From assembly GCA_029548395.1 (NCBI GenBank), contig JAKPNM010000013.1, forward strand, positions 1 to 52,771: a stretch of DNA of 52,771 bases, in the 5' to 3' direction. The position numbers and the translations under genes were made by a program. A model generated the notes under the pieces. It saw only the letters and a program-made list of their open reading frames with translations, did no database searches and had not been told where the DNA came from. The stretch is from Bacillota bacterium (lineage in GTDB: Bacteria; Bacillota; Clostridia; Christensenellales; Aristaeellaceae). Shown here piece after piece: positions 1-8,732 of the stretch (position 1 is the first letter of the stretch; each line of letters opens with the position of its first letter).

Positions 1-80
1 CGGGGCTTGCCGCGGGGCAGCAAAAAGAGGGCGCCCGCGGTCAGCGCGATGGCCAGCAGCCACAGCAAGGCCTTCTTCAC
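1..80 (-). CDS. 5' end of a secreted or membrane protein gene (partial)
   Basis: Only the first 26 codons are in the window. A GTG start at 80 follows a strong AAGGAGGG ribosome binding site 7 bases upstream. The peptide begins MKKALLWLLAIALTAGALFL, that is two lysines and then a long hydrophobic stretch, so it is a signal peptide or first membrane segment. The gene lies 88 bp downstream of the sugar-binding protein gene on the same strand, separated by a strong hairpin. It is probably the next gene of that operon. A permease, a second binding protein or a secreted glycosidase would all fit; the visible part cannot decide. Confidence 0.6.
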   Translation of the reverse strand, partial: MKKALLWLLAIALTAGALFLLPRGKP

Positions 81-118
81 GGCACGCCCTCCTTGCCCGG
101 GGTTGGTTCTTTTGGGTG

Positions 119-150
119 AGGGCGCGGCGGGAGTAAGCCCGCCGCGCCCT
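119..150 (-). terminator. Perfect 13-bp intercistronic hairpin
   Basis: Positions 119-131 and 138-150 are perfect reverse complements (AGGGCGCGGCGGG / CCCGCCGCGCCCT) around a 6-base loop. No T-run follows on either strand, so this is more likely an attenuating or mRNA-stabilising hairpin between a binding-protein gene and the next gene than a full terminator. Similar hairpins follow the other binding-protein gene near 8.7 kb and the GH31 gene near 7.25 kb. Confidence 0.6.
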
Positions 151-168
151 GGCTGTGTCAATCCGGGT

Positions 169-1812
169 TTACTTGAAGTTTTCCTCGGTGAAGCCGTAGT
201 AGCGGACCAGGCCGTCCTTGAGGGCGGTTTCCGCCTGAACGAAGCGCCCGTTGACGTTGCGGTTCCAGTCGGCCAGCTTGGATTTCACGGTGTCCAGCCA
301 GTTGGCGTCCGTGGTGCCCACGCCCAGGACCTCGGCGTTGGTGGCGCTGAGCCACTCATGCAGGTTGTTGACGCGGGTGCCGTCCTCGATGATGTGGTAG
401 AGGTAGGTCTTGTCGGAAATATCCCACATCTCGCCCTTCTCCCACAACTCCAGCACATACTGGAAGCCGGGCATCAGATCCTTGTCCAGGTAGCGGGCAT
501 GCTCCTTGGTGCTGCCCCAGACGGCCATCTGCTCGTCAAAGGCGGGGCCGGTGACCAGCGGCAGGGAGTCGTTCAGGGCGCTGCGCGGGGCGCCGTTGTC
601 GGAGTAAATCATCTCCGCGCGGGCCTTCATGCCCTCGGTGGCGCCGCACCAGAAGGAACCAAAGGCATAGGCCAGTTTCAGTTTGTTGATCTCTTCCTCG
701 CTCCAGGCGGGGTCGTTGTCGTCCATGGCGTAGTTGTGGATGGCCATCGGGTCAATCACGATGCCCATGGTGTTGCCGCGGAACTCCGTGGCCGGGCGCG
801 GGTAGATGTCCCAGTCGCCGGATTCGACCGCGTTCACCTTCCAGGTGCCGTCCTCGTTCTTGCCGCCGGAGGCAGCGCCGATCATCCAGGGGTCGCCGTC
901 CAGGGTCAGGATGTAGTTGCGGCAGAAGAAGCGGAAGCCCCACCACCAGCCGTCATCCATGATTTCCTGCGGCACGTTGCCCAGGCCGAACTGCGCCCAG
1001 ACGCTGCTCTTGGCCCACTCGGGCACATAGGCCAGGGTCTTTGCGACCTCGTCGCTGGTCAGGTCCACATAGTCGCCCTCGCCGTCATACTTGTTCAGGC
1101 GGTAGTTGATGGCGGTGGTGCCGGTGGCGATAAAGCTCAGCGGCGTATCCATCGCGCCCCAGAAAGTCTTGTTGTCGGCGCTGTTCACAAAGGCCGTGTA
1201 GTCATCAATGGTCCAGTTGGGTTCAGGGACATCGATGTTGTTGTTCTCGGCAAGCTCCTTGTTGACATACACGCCCCAGGGCTGCAGGAACTGAGGCAGG
1301 CCGGCCTGGAAACCATAGTAGTTCATCAGGGCCATGATGGAGGGGTTGAAGGACTGGTACAGCGGGTCATCCTTAAAGGGGGTCAGGTCAGCCACCAGGC
1401 CCAGGCTGACGTCGCCGGCCAGGTCCGTCGAGGCATAGATGTCCGGGTGCTTGCCGTGCTGGGCCTTGAAGTTCTCCATCTCCTGGTACCAGGAGGTGCC
1501 GTTGCCGTGCGGGTCATCGGTCTTTGCCCAGAGGTTGACCTTGACCTTCGGATAGAGCTGCTTGAACTGCTTGGCGAGGGCATGGACAGCCGCCACGTTC
1601 TGGCTGGTCATGTCCTCCGGCGCCCATTCCTTGGCGCCGATGTCCTCATAGTAGGTGCTGTCGCCGGACCACACCATGATGTCGATGCTGCCTTCCGTGT
1701 TGGGGTCCAGGGTCTTGTAGAAAGGCTGCGCGTCCTGCGCCATGGCCGGCAGCATCGCCAGCGCAAGGCAAAGGATCAGGGTCAGAACCAGGGATTTGCG
1801 AATATGCTCCAT
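169..1812 (-). CDS. Extracellular sugar-binding protein of an ABC importer
   Basis: A 547-residue secreted solute-binding protein of the SBP_bac_1/8 type used by CUT1 carbohydrate ABC importers. Residues 1-25 form a signal peptide ending LPAMAQDA, with no lipobox cysteine. The mature part shows IDIMVWSGD, a first-strand segment, and many tryptophans and aromatics typical of oligosaccharide-binding clefts (GWWWGFRFFCRNY, HPDIYASTDLAGD). At 547 residues it is longer than the usual 420-450. The start is fixed by AGGAGG 9 bases upstream. A promoter (TTGAAA - 17 bp - TAGAGT) and a perfect palindromic operator precede it. The next gene downstream starts at 80 on the same strand. The ligand is unknown. 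Confidence 0.85.
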   Translation of the reverse strand: MEHIRKSLVLTLILCLALAMLPAMAQDAQPFYKTLDPNTEGSIDIMVWSGDSTYYEDIGAKEWAPEDMTSQNVAAVHALAKQFKQLYPKVKVNLWAKTDDPHGNGTSWYQEMENFKAQHGKHPDIYASTDLAGDVSLGLVADLTPFKDDPLYQSFNPSIMALMNYYGFQAGLPQFLQPWGVYVNKELAENNNIDVPEPNWTIDDYTAFVNSADNKTFWGAMDTPLSFIATGTTAINYRLNKYDGEGDYVDLTSDEVAKTLAYVPEWAKSSVWAQFGLGNVPQEIMDDGWWWGFRFFCRNYILTLDGDPWMIGAASGGKNEDGTWKVNAVESGDWDIYPRPATEFRGNTMGIVIDPMAIHNYAMDDNDPAWSEEEINKLKLAYAFGSFWCGATEGMKARAEMIYSDNGAPRSALNDSLPLVTGPAFDEQMAVWGSTKEHARYLDKDLMPGFQYVLELWEKGEMWDISDKTYLYHIIEDGTRVNNLHEWLSATNAEVLGVGTTDANWLDTVKSKLADWNRNVNGRFVQAETALKDGLVRYYGFTEENFK

Positions 1813-1847
1813 TTGGGTGCCCTCCTGTTTTTGGTTTTTCTGATTTC

Positions 1848-1876
1848 ACTCTATCACGTTTCCATGTCTGTTTCAA
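1848..1876 (-). promoter_or_regulatory. Sigma-A type promoter of the sugar-binding protein gene
   Basis: On the minus strand, TTGAAA (1871-1876) and TAGAGT (1848-1853) are 17 bp apart. The expected transcript start near 1841 leaves a leader of about 29 bases containing the AGGAGG site for the gene starting at 1812. Confidence 0.5.
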
Positions 1877-1879
1877 CCA

Positions 1880-1895
1880 ATAAAAACGTTTTTAT
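1880..1895. promoter_or_regulatory. LacI-family-like operator palindrome
   Basis: ATAAAAACGTTTTTAT is a perfect 16-bp palindrome centred on CG, the centre typical of LacI/GalR-family and cre-like operators. It ends 4 bp upstream of the -35 element of the binding-protein promoter. The LacI-type regulator starting at 3561 is the nearest candidate to bind it, although its own presumed operator has a somewhat different sequence. Confidence 0.55.
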
Positions 1896-2090
1896 ATCCA
1901 TCCTGTACCAAACCCGGAGCGGTTTGCGGACAGGACGGCGCGCCGCAAGCCTGTGAATTCGGTTTATTATGCGCCATCCTTCCGGTCGTGTTGGTTCATC
2001 ATCATGGATAATGGCCGGATAAGTTTTGAGGCGCAATCCAGAAATGATCATACTGTATAAGAAAGCGTTCGCTCTTCTCATCTTAAGGGA

Positions 2091-2978
2091 TTAATCGTCT
2101 ATTGCCCTTTTTCCAATTTCGAAATATTCCTGAACATCATCCATGATTTTCTGATTCTCATCAGAATATGTGTGAAAAATGATCCCCATATGGCCATCAA
2201 TCCCAGCATCAAACAGCCTGTGATCAACATGATGGGCGTCCAGTACTCTTTTAAAATAATACGTCATTTTTCTTAATGAGTCTTTTTTGTTTGTGAATAG
2301 AACAGTTTTGGGGAGAGTTTTTAATTTGCTGTGTTTCTCAAAGATCAAATATTGATATTTGTCCATCCTTTTATAACCCTTGGGGAAGACCATGTTTCTC
2401 ATCCCCCGATATGCCAGAGTGTTTTTATAAAAATGCATCAATCCGCAATCAAGAATAATTCCGCGATATGCATAATTTCTATCCTCTATGTGAAAAGCTT
2501 CTCTCATTTTCTCATCAGTGCACAGCAGCGATTCCGCGATGGCCAATACTCCCCCTGCCGAATGGCCAGCAATATACATTTCATTGGTATCACCTTCATA
2601 TTTTTCAGCATTTGAAACAATCCATCGCATTGCATTGTCGATATCCTCTATTTGATCAAATACATTGAATCGGGGATATGCCAGCCTGTAATTCACACAA
2701 AAAACCACGAAATCTCTCTGGGCAAGGCAATTTGCAAACAAAGCGTCCATTTCTTTGTAGCAGGAGATAAATCCACCGCCGTGTATATCAATGACAACGG
2801 GCTTGAATCTGTTGTCGCTTTTATAATACACATCCAATGTGTGTTCAATTAAATGATCATTTATATACCTGATATCTTTCACTTTCAAAATATCATTATG
2901 CAGTGTAGAGGAATCAATCCTCTTCAAATCCCTCAAATAAGATTTTTCACCAAGTTTCTTCATGTAAGCTTTGATCAC
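2091..2978 (-). CDS. Alpha/beta-hydrolase (esterase/lipase, HGGG family)
   Basis: A cytosolic hydrolase of 295 residues resembling the hormone-sensitive-lipase-like carboxylesterases. IDIHGGGF (about residues 64-71) supplies the oxyanion hole and IAGHSAGG (about 137-144) carries the nucleophilic serine. An Asp and GHMG near the C-terminus supply the other triad members. The substrate would be a small acyl or acetyl ester, possibly an acetylated sugar given the neighbours; that is inference. The start is GTG, chosen because AGGGGG lies 9 bases upstream. A TTGACA box at 3052-3057 may be its -35 element, but the matching -10 is weak. The gene is strikingly AT-rich (around 40 percent GC by eye) compared with the GC-rich genes on both sides, which suggests horizontal acquisition. 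Confidence 0.8.
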   Translation of the reverse strand: MIKAYMKKLGEKSYLRDLKRIDSSTLHNDILKVKDIRYINDHLIEHTLDVYYKSDNRFKPVVIDIHGGGFISCYKEMDALFANCLAQRDFVVFCVNYRLAYPRFNVFDQIEDIDNAMRWIVSNAEKYEGDTNEMYIAGHSAGGVLAIAESLLCTDEKMREAFHIEDRNYAYRGIILDCGLMHFYKNTLAYRGMRNMVFPKGYKRMDKYQYLIFEKHSKLKTLPKTVLFTNKKDSLRKMTYYFKRVLDAHHVDHRLFDAGIDGHMGIIFHTYSDENQKIMDDVQEYFEIGKRAIDD

Positions 2979-3070
2979 AAGCCATCACCCCCTCGTACTT
3001 CACAGGTTACGCCGGCTTTTTAACCTCATCAACAACTATTTGAAAAAATCTTGTCAATTCCCATCTTTAT

Positions 3071-3456
3071 TTAATCGGTTTTGACAGGAATTGCTTTGAA
3101 CCCACCCCGTCCTCCGGCCGTAAAGCACTGGATGTGCTCCAGGAAGAGAAATACATCTACAGCATACCCGGATGAAGCAGCGGACGGCCCAGGTCTATTT
3201 TGCTCCGGAAGCTTGTCGGCAATCAATGGGCATGCTTTGCGGCCCAGGCACACCCTGATCCTATTTCTCCCTTGAGGAAGATCAGCTCCATTCCAGCTTC
3301 AGCCATGGCATAGATGGGCTCTTCATACTCTGCCGTATCCAGCGCCTCGATGAGGGTAACTTTCCAGCCTTCCTCCTTGAGCATTTCGAATCCATCCCAT
3401 ATTTTCTGGTCGAAAACAGCTGCCATGCTTCCAGCGGAAATCAGACAGGTTTCCAT
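3071..3456 (-). pseudogene. Decayed BMP-family substrate-binding protein remnant
   Basis: A broken minus-strand reading frame. From ATG at 3456 the frame reads METCLISAGSMAAVFDQKIW, followed by GFEMLKEEGWKVTLIEALDT and YAMAEAGMELIFLKG. This is the pattern of the first domain of BMP/Med (PnrA-like) nucleoside- or sugar-binding proteins: a new first strand, D-Q-x-x-W-x-G-F, then AEAGxxLIF. It then stops at 3223. A second frame overlapping it (3253-3071) contains EHIQCFTAGGRGGFKAIPVK, which resembles the next conserved segment (x-V-x-C-x-x-Y-...-GFLAGY-A-V-K). There is no signal peptide, and the remaining 200 or more residues are absent. I read it as a frameshifted, truncated remnant. Assignment is by motif memory only. 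Confidence 0.45.
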
Positions 3457-3473
3457 TTTCTTTTCAAAAAGTA

Positions 3474-3503
3474 TTGACAAACGCTTCCTCATTGATTTAT
3501 TAT
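3474..3503 (+). promoter_or_regulatory. Promoter of the lacI-GH31-ABC operon
   Basis: TTGACA (3474-3479) and TATTAT (3498-3503) are 18 bp apart, close to the vegetative consensus. The longest open frame of the regulator would begin inside this -35 box, which argues for the shorter start at 3561. Confidence 0.65.
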
Positions 3504-3512
3504 CTGGATGAA

Positions 3513-3528
3513 GCTGAAACGATTCAGC
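3513..3528. promoter_or_regulatory. Operator downstream of the operon promoter (autoregulation)
   Basis: GCTGAAACGATTCAGC is an inverted repeat (GCTGAA/TTCAGC) centred on CG with a single mismatched pair. It lies about 10 bp after the -10 element, over the expected transcript start. This is the classic place for a LacI-family repressor to block its own transcription, and the regulator gene follows directly. Confidence 0.6.
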
Positions 3529-3560
3529 ATGCGCGCTCATCACAATGGGGAATAGAAATA

Positions 3561-4610
3561 ATGGATATGAAGAAACGCGTAAGCATCAAGGACGTGGCAA
3601 AAGCGGCTGGGGTTTCGGTCGCTACCACTTCCTATGCCCTCAACCATGTGAAGTCCTCACGCATCAGCGACAGCACCGCGAGCCATGTACGGGAAGTAGC
3701 CCGGCGAATGGGCTATGTGCCCAATCTCTCAGCCCGTACCATGATCAAGCGAAAATCACAGCTGATCGGCGTCATTATCCCGCAGACCGGGACAACCAAT
3801 GAAATGGACTACCGCAACCCCTTCTACGCGGAAATCCTCAGCGGCATTGAGCGCGTTACGCGTGAGAACGGCTACCATATCATGGTATCCGGCACCGGCC
3901 CCAACCAGGATTATTCCAACATCGCCCAGATGCGCCAGCTGGACGCCGTCATCATCATCGGCACCTATCCCAGCAAATTCCTGGATGACATCAGGCAAAC
4001 CGGCATCCCGGTCGTCCTGGTGGACGCCTATGTGGAAGACGATGCCTTTCACCAGGTGCGCACGAATGACCGCCAGGGCGGATACCTGGCCACTGAGCAC
4101 CTGCTGGAACTGGGACACCGCAGCATCGCTTTTGTGTCTGACGCGGTCCGTTTTCCCGGTGTATTTGAGCAACGATACCTGGGGTACCGCGATGCCCTGA
4201 AGGCCTGGGGACTGGTACCTGAAGACGCTTTGCGCTATGAATGCAATGTGTCCTACATTGACAGCCTGCGTCTGGCTGAGCGCATCGTCCGGGAGGGCTG
4301 CAAGGCGGACGCGTTTTTCGTTGCGGCAGATGTAATGGCGCTGGGGCTCATCCATGGTTTTATATCCAGCGGCGTCCATGTGCCGGAGGATTATTCTGTC
4401 ATCGGTTTTGATGACATGATCCTGGCTTCCATGAGCATGCCCCAAATCAGTACCGTGCGCCAGGACATTACACGCAAGGGCGAGGTGGCTGCACAGGTAG
4501 CCATGGACGCAATTAAAAGCGATGAGAAACAGTATATCTGCTTGCCGTTGACAGTGGTCCAGCGCGGCAGCACCGGCCCTAAATCTTCCCGAAAGGAGAC
4601 AGGCCTGTGA
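3561..4610 (+). CDS. LacI-family transcriptional repressor
   Basis: A sugar-responsive DNA-binding repressor of 349 residues. Near the N-terminus, VSIKDVAKAAGVSVATTSYA is the LacI helix-turn-helix, followed by the hinge region (SARTMIKRKSQLIGVIIPQ). The remainder is a periplasmic-binding-protein-like effector domain with the usual signatures (HLLELGHRSIAFV, ADAFFVAADVMALGLI, YSVIGFDD). ATG 3561 (or 3567) is chosen because upstream codons overlap the promoter and because LacI proteins start just before the helix-turn-helix. It is the first gene of the operon, overlaps the GH31 gene by 4 bases, and has an operator-like palindrome between promoter and start. The effector is probably a sugar released by the GH31 enzyme or imported by the operon. 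Confidence 0.93.
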   Translation: MDMKKRVSIKDVAKAAGVSVATTSYALNHVKSSRISDSTASHVREVARRMGYVPNLSARTMIKRKSQLIGVIIPQTGTTNEMDYRNPFYAEILSGIERVTRENGYHIMVSGTGPNQDYSNIAQMRQLDAVIIIGTYPSKFLDDIRQTGIPVVLVDAYVEDDAFHQVRTNDRQGGYLATEHLLELGHRSIAFVSDAVRFPGVFEQRYLGYRDALKAWGLVPEDALRYECNVSYIDSLRLAERIVREGCKADAFFVAADVMALGLIHGFISSGVHVPEDYSVIGFDDMILASMSMPQISTVRQDITRKGEVAAQVAMDAIKSDEKQYICLPLTVVQRGSTGPKSSRKETGL

Positions 4611-7228
4611 AGATTGTTCACCATCCCGCCGGTACCCATCCTTATGTTGACACCGGTTATGACCGCATCCCCGTGCAGCCGATCGCCGGTGAAAACCTGT
4701 GTGTGCGGGCAGTGTTGGAGGACAGCGAGGGGCCCGTGGAAGCCTGGCTGCATCTTTTCCTGAACGGCGCTTTCTCCCGGGTTCCCGGGCAGATATCGCT
4801 GCGCCCGGATGATGACCGCGTCTTTTTGTCCTTCCGGGTGGAAGCGGCTGAAGACTGCGGAGAACTCAGATACTCCATCCGGGCGCAGGACAACAGAGGA
4901 AGCTGCCAGAGCAGGGAATACCATACAGAGTATTGCCAGCGCAAGCCCCTTGGCGCCGCCCGGGGCGTATATCGCCTGTCTGAAACCAGCATCCTTGTGG
5001 ATTTTGAAACCGTTTTGCTGGCCCTGAGTCTGGATCAGGTGTTGTCCGTGAAATGGCTGTGCCCGGCAGGCATTGCCGTTGCGGAAGAAGCACGCGTATT
5101 GGAAGGTTCGGTCCTGCTGCGCAAGGGCGAAATGGAACTGCAGGTTCAAGACGCGCCTTTTATTTGGGTGCTGAAACGTTTAGGCAAGCAGGTTGCCAGC
5201 TGGGCCGCGGCTGATGTCAGCCTCCTGCTTGACCGGGATGGCCGGGTTCAGGGCATCACTTCCGCGCCCTGTCTGGCCGGCGAACGCTTTTATGGTCTGG
5301 GGGAGCGTTTTGACGGCGTACAGCGTCAGGGAAAATCCGTAGAGATGCGGGTTGTGGAAAAATTCACCAAGCAGGGTGATGCCAGCTATCTGCCCATCCC
5401 TTTTTTGCTGACAGACCAAAAAGCTGCCTGGTTGGGGCGCAGCCTCCGTCACATGCGGATCGACCTTCGCCAGGGGTTCAGCTTTGAGGCAGCCACTGCA
5501 AATGAAGACCTGTTGTTTGAGGAATTCTATCTGGCCGGCAGCCCATTGCAGTCGCTGGCGACGCTGCATCGCCTGACCGGCGCTCCCGCGCTTCCTCCTG
5601 AATGGGTATTTGGCGTCTGGATTTCCTCCAACGGCTGGGACAGTCAGCAGGAGGTGATGGACCAGCTTGCCGCCTTGACGCGCCTCGCCCTGCCGGCAAG
5701 CGTCATGGTGCTGGAAGCCTGGAGCGATGAAAACACCTTTTACATTTTTAATGATGCGCAATACCTGCCCAAACAGCAAGAAGAAGACTTGCGATATGAA
5801 GACTTTTGCTTTCCCGCAGACGGCAGGTGGCCTGATCCCAAAGCGATGGCTGAGGCGATATCGCAGCAGGGCATCAGCCTGATTCTATGGCAAATCCCCG
5901 TGATCAAGCACGTTTGGGAGGGACCCAACAAACAATTGCAGATGGATGAAGCTGAGGCGATTGAAAAAGGCTATTGTATAAAAAACACGGACGGCAGTCC
6001 TTATCGGATCACGGACGGCTGGTTCGCGCGAAGCCTCCTGCTGGACTTCAGCAATCCTGACGCCTGCGCTTGGTGGTTCTCCAAACGCCGCTACCTCCTG
6101 GACGCGCTTGGCGTCAAAGGCTTCAAGACCGATGGTGGCGAGTTCCTTTTTGGTGACGACGCACAGGTTTACGGCTTGTCCTCAGGCCGGGAGGCTCATA
6201 ATGCATATCCCGGGCAATACATTGGCGCATACCGAGATTTTTTGGCAAGCCACCGGGCAGACGGCATCTGTTACTCCAGGGCAGGCGCCCTGGGCGCGCA
6301 GACATATCCTGTGCATTGGGCAGGCGACCAGCTGAGCACATGGCCGGAGTTTCGTGCCCAGCTATCCGCCGGCCTGTCAGCCGGTCGCTCCGGCATCCCC
6401 TTCTGGGGCTTTGACATCGGCGGATTTGCCGGGGATTTTCCAAGCGCTGAGCTCTACTTGCGAAGCCTTGCCCTGGGCGCTTTTTCACCCATCATGCAGT
6501 GGCACTCCGAACCCAGGGACGGCCAGTTCTATAAAACCGACCGATCCCGCTGGAATAACGACCGAAGCCCCTGGAACCTGGCTGAATATCATCGGAATCC
6601 GGTCATCATCCCCATCTATCGCCTCTTCGCCAACCTGCGCATGAGCCTGGTGCCTTACTTGTACCAGGAGGCCAGGCATTGCGTGGAAACCGGCCGTCCC
6701 ATGATGGCCCACCTGATGCTGGAATGGCCGGAGGATCCGATTTGCCTGGATATCGATCATCAGTACATGTTAGGCCGCAGCCTGCTGGTGGCCCCGATTC
6801 TGCAGGAAGGAGCGCTTGAGCGGGAGGTATACCTGCCTTCCGGTATCTGGCACGGGTTGTTTACCGGCCAGGCGCATGAGGGGCCTGCCTGGGTAAGCAC
6901 ACCATGCGGCCTGGATGCTATCCCCGTGTTTGTACGGGAAGGCAGCGTGCTGCCGATGAACATCGCGCCCAGTCTGGTGTTGGGAGGCTCCGGGCCGGAA
7001 TGCTCTTTTGGCGGTCAAACCGGTATATATCCTCAGCTGGCCCTGATGCATTACGGCCGGAGCGATACGGTTTTTTCTGACCAGCATGGTTATCGCCTGG
7101 CGCTTCACGGAGGAAGACTGACCGGGCAGGCGCCTCAGCCGGTCCTGGTGATTGACGCGACAAAAACTGGAAAGGGGGCGGTCGTTTTCGGCAGAAGCGT
7201 CGCAGCGCAGCTACTCACACCGGACTAA
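4607..7228 (+). CDS. GH31 alpha-glycosidase (alpha-glucosidase/alpha-xylosidase type)
   Basis: A retaining glycoside hydrolase of family 31, 873 residues, with no signal peptide, so it is probably cytosolic. An N-terminal beta-sandwich is followed by RFYGLGERFDGVQRQG. The catalytic barrel shows WISSNGWDSQ, GFKTDGGEF with the nucleophile Asp509, and HWAGDQLSTW with the presumed acid/base Asp574, then PFWGFDIGGFAG. C-terminal beta domains complete the usual architecture. The start is a GTG overlapping the lacI stop (GTGA). Family 31 includes alpha-glucosidases, alpha-xylosidases, isomaltosidases and sulfoquinovosidases. The motifs seen do not choose between these, although the KTDGGE form fits the alpha-glucosidase/xylosidase branch. 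Its position suggests it trims the sugar delivered by the following transporters. Confidence 0.92.
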   Translation: MKIVHHPAGTHPYVDTGYDRIPVQPIAGENLCVRAVLEDSEGPVEAWLHLFLNGAFSRVPGQISLRPDDDRVFLSFRVEAAEDCGELRYSIRAQDNRGSCQSREYHTEYCQRKPLGAARGVYRLSETSILVDFETVLLALSLDQVLSVKWLCPAGIAVAEEARVLEGSVLLRKGEMELQVQDAPFIWVLKRLGKQVASWAAADVSLLLDRDGRVQGITSAPCLAGERFYGLGERFDGVQRQGKSVEMRVVEKFTKQGDASYLPIPFLLTDQKAAWLGRSLRHMRIDLRQGFSFEAATANEDLLFEEFYLAGSPLQSLATLHRLTGAPALPPEWVFGVWISSNGWDSQQEVMDQLAALTRLALPASVMVLEAWSDENTFYIFNDAQYLPKQQEEDLRYEDFCFPADGRWPDPKAMAEAISQQGISLILWQIPVIKHVWEGPNKQLQMDEAEAIEKGYCIKNTDGSPYRITDGWFARSLLLDFSNPDACAWWFSKRRYLLDALGVKGFKTDGGEFLFGDDAQVYGLSSGREAHNAYPGQYIGAYRDFLASHRADGICYSRAGALGAQTYPVHWAGDQLSTWPEFRAQLSAGLSAGRSGIPFWGFDIGGFAGDFPSAELYLRSLALGAFSPIMQWHSEPRDGQFYKTDRSRWNNDRSPWNLAEYHRNPVIIPIYRLFANLRMSLVPYLYQEARHCVETGRPMMAHLMLEWPEDPICLDIDHQYMLGRSLLVAPILQEGALEREVYLPSGIWHGLFTGQAHEGPAWVSTPCGLDAIPVFVREGSVLPMNIAPSLVLGGSGPECSFGGQTGIYPQLALMHYGRSDTVFSDQHGYRLALHGGRLTGQAPQPVLVIDATKTGKGAVVFGRSVAAQLLTPD

Positions 7229-7249
7229 TCACCCTGCTACACTGAAATT

Positions 7250-7270
7250 TTCCGCGCCCGGAGCGCGGAA
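7250..7270 (+). terminator. Intercistronic hairpin before the binding-protein gene
   Basis: TTCCGCG (7250-7256) pairs perfectly with CGCGGAA (7264-7270) across a 7-base loop in the 61-bp gap between the GH31 and binding-protein genes. No T-run follows. It may protect the 5' end of the processed binding-protein message. Confidence 0.4.
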
Positions 7271-7289
7271 TCAATAAAGGAGGTAACCC

Positions 7290-8705
7290 ATGAAAAAACT
7301 GGCAACCCTGCTCCTTGCAGCCCTGATGCTGTTATCTGTCGCGGGACAGGTGGCAGCGCAGGAAGCGCCTTACAACACGACCGGGAAGGTCAGCTTGGCG
7401 GTTCCTGCGGGTGAACTGGCGGAAATCAGTCCCTTGATGGATGTTTTCCGCGCAACCTACCCCGGCATTGAACTCACCGTGATTCCCTTTGACGGGGAGA
7501 GCGGCCCCTACTTGACCGCCATGGCCACCGCGGGCACCATGCCCGATGTGCTCTGGGGCGATTGGACTGACTTTACCTATGCTGTTTCCAATGGCTATGT
7601 CCGCCCTCTGGACGACCTTCTGGACAAGGATCCGGAGGCGGAACACCTCCCCGGCTCCCTGGTCTTCCCCTATGTGTACAACGGTAAAACTTATGCGGTG
7701 CCTGACCAGATTCATGCGCGCATGATTGCCATGAACACCGACCTGATTGACGAACTCAACCTGGACAAACCACGCTATGACTGGACACTGGATGAATTCA
7801 AGGATATTCTGAAAGTAGCCACTACCGACAAGACCGCCGGCGCAGCCGTGCTGTATGATCTGGACAGCGTTATCTCCGCTCAGGACAGCGCCTTCTGGAG
7901 CCCGGCGTACAACTATGAGGACCGCTCCTTCCATTTCGCCGAGAAATGGCTGCCGGGCATCAATCTGCTCAACGAGCTGCGCGCCATCCCGGGGCTTGAT
8001 GTGTGGAAGATGCGCAACAACGGCGCCGGCGCCCAGGAAGGAGAGAGCAACGACTACACTGTCAAGTTCGGCGAGGCCGGCGTCAATGACAACCATTACT
8101 CGTTCAAGGAAGGTTTCGCCCTGCTGGCCACCGGCGCATCCTGGGAGGCCAACTGGATGCGCGCACAGGTCAAGCCCAACTGGGAATACTGGCCCTATCC
8201 AAGGATGAATGAGGAGAGTCCCATCAAGGTTCCCGTTCATGTGAACCACACGTACATGATGTCCACCGTTGCTGAAGAGAATGTGCCGGCAGCCTATGAG
8301 GTCCTCAAGTGGGTCTCCTTTGGGCGTGAAGGCAACATCAACAAGATGGACATCTTCGCTGCCAGGCCCGCCGATGAGCAAGCTGACGGCAAGCTCTACT
8401 TCCTGTGGTATTTCCCCTCCACCCAGCACCCCGACGTGGTGGCCAAGTTCGCGGACAATCCCTATGTCACCGAAGGCCTGAAGGTGGTGTATGCCAACAT
8501 CATCAACTGCTTCAGGGATGACCTGAACAAAATCCTGCCCGGATACAACTTGATTTTTGATGATCAGGTATGGCAATTGCTCAACGGCGCACGCAACGGT
8601 GAAATGGACGCGGCCAGTGTCGCCACCCAGCTGGACGAAATTGTCAACCCACGCGTCAAGGAACAATGGGCCGCCTTTGAAGCCCTGTTGGCTGACCATA
8701 AGTAA
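7290..8705 (+). CDS. Sugar ABC-transporter substrate-binding protein
   Basis: A 471-residue extracellular binding protein of the SBP_bac_1 type. The signal peptide (MKKLATLLLAALMLLSVAGQ, cleavage after VAAQ) has no lipobox cysteine. The mature domain opens with KVSLAVPAGELAEISPLMDV and has the typical hinge segment MATAGTMPDVLWGDW, followed by a tryptophan-rich second lobe (YWPYP, FLWYFPS). GGAGG lies 8-9 bases before the ATG. Hairpins flank the gene on both sides, a layout often seen around highly expressed binding-protein messages. It probably captures the operon's main substrate and delivers it to one of the two permease pairs downstream; which pair cannot be told from sequence. Confidence 0.9.
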   Translation: MKKLATLLLAALMLLSVAGQVAAQEAPYNTTGKVSLAVPAGELAEISPLMDVFRATYPGIELTVIPFDGESGPYLTAMATAGTMPDVLWGDWTDFTYAVSNGYVRPLDDLLDKDPEAEHLPGSLVFPYVYNGKTYAVPDQIHARMIAMNTDLIDELNLDKPRYDWTLDEFKDILKVATTDKTAGAAVLYDLDSVISAQDSAFWSPAYNYEDRSFHFAEKWLPGINLLNELRAIPGLDVWKMRNNGAGAQEGESNDYTVKFGEAGVNDNHYSFKEGFALLATGASWEANWMRAQVKPNWEYWPYPRMNEESPIKVPVHVNHTYMMSTVAEENVPAAYEVLKWVSFGREGNINKMDIFAARPADEQADGKLYFLWYFPSTQHPDVVAKFADNPYVTEGLKVVYANIINCFRDDLNKILPGYNLIFDDQVWQLLNGARNGEMDAASVATQLDEIVNPRVKEQWAAFEALLADHK

Positions 8706-8732
8706 CCTGTAAATCAACTGCAAGCCTGGTTC

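Noticed and set aside
7..1956. A 649-codon plus-strand frame opposite the sugar-binding protein
   Set aside because: A shadow of a GC-rich coding strand: it lacks family motifs and a ribosome binding site, while the opposite strand encodes a clear binding protein.
3474..3560. Upstream extension of the LacI-type regulator
   Set aside because: It would begin with TTG inside the -35 box and cover the promoter and operator; the family start is just before the helix-turn-helix.
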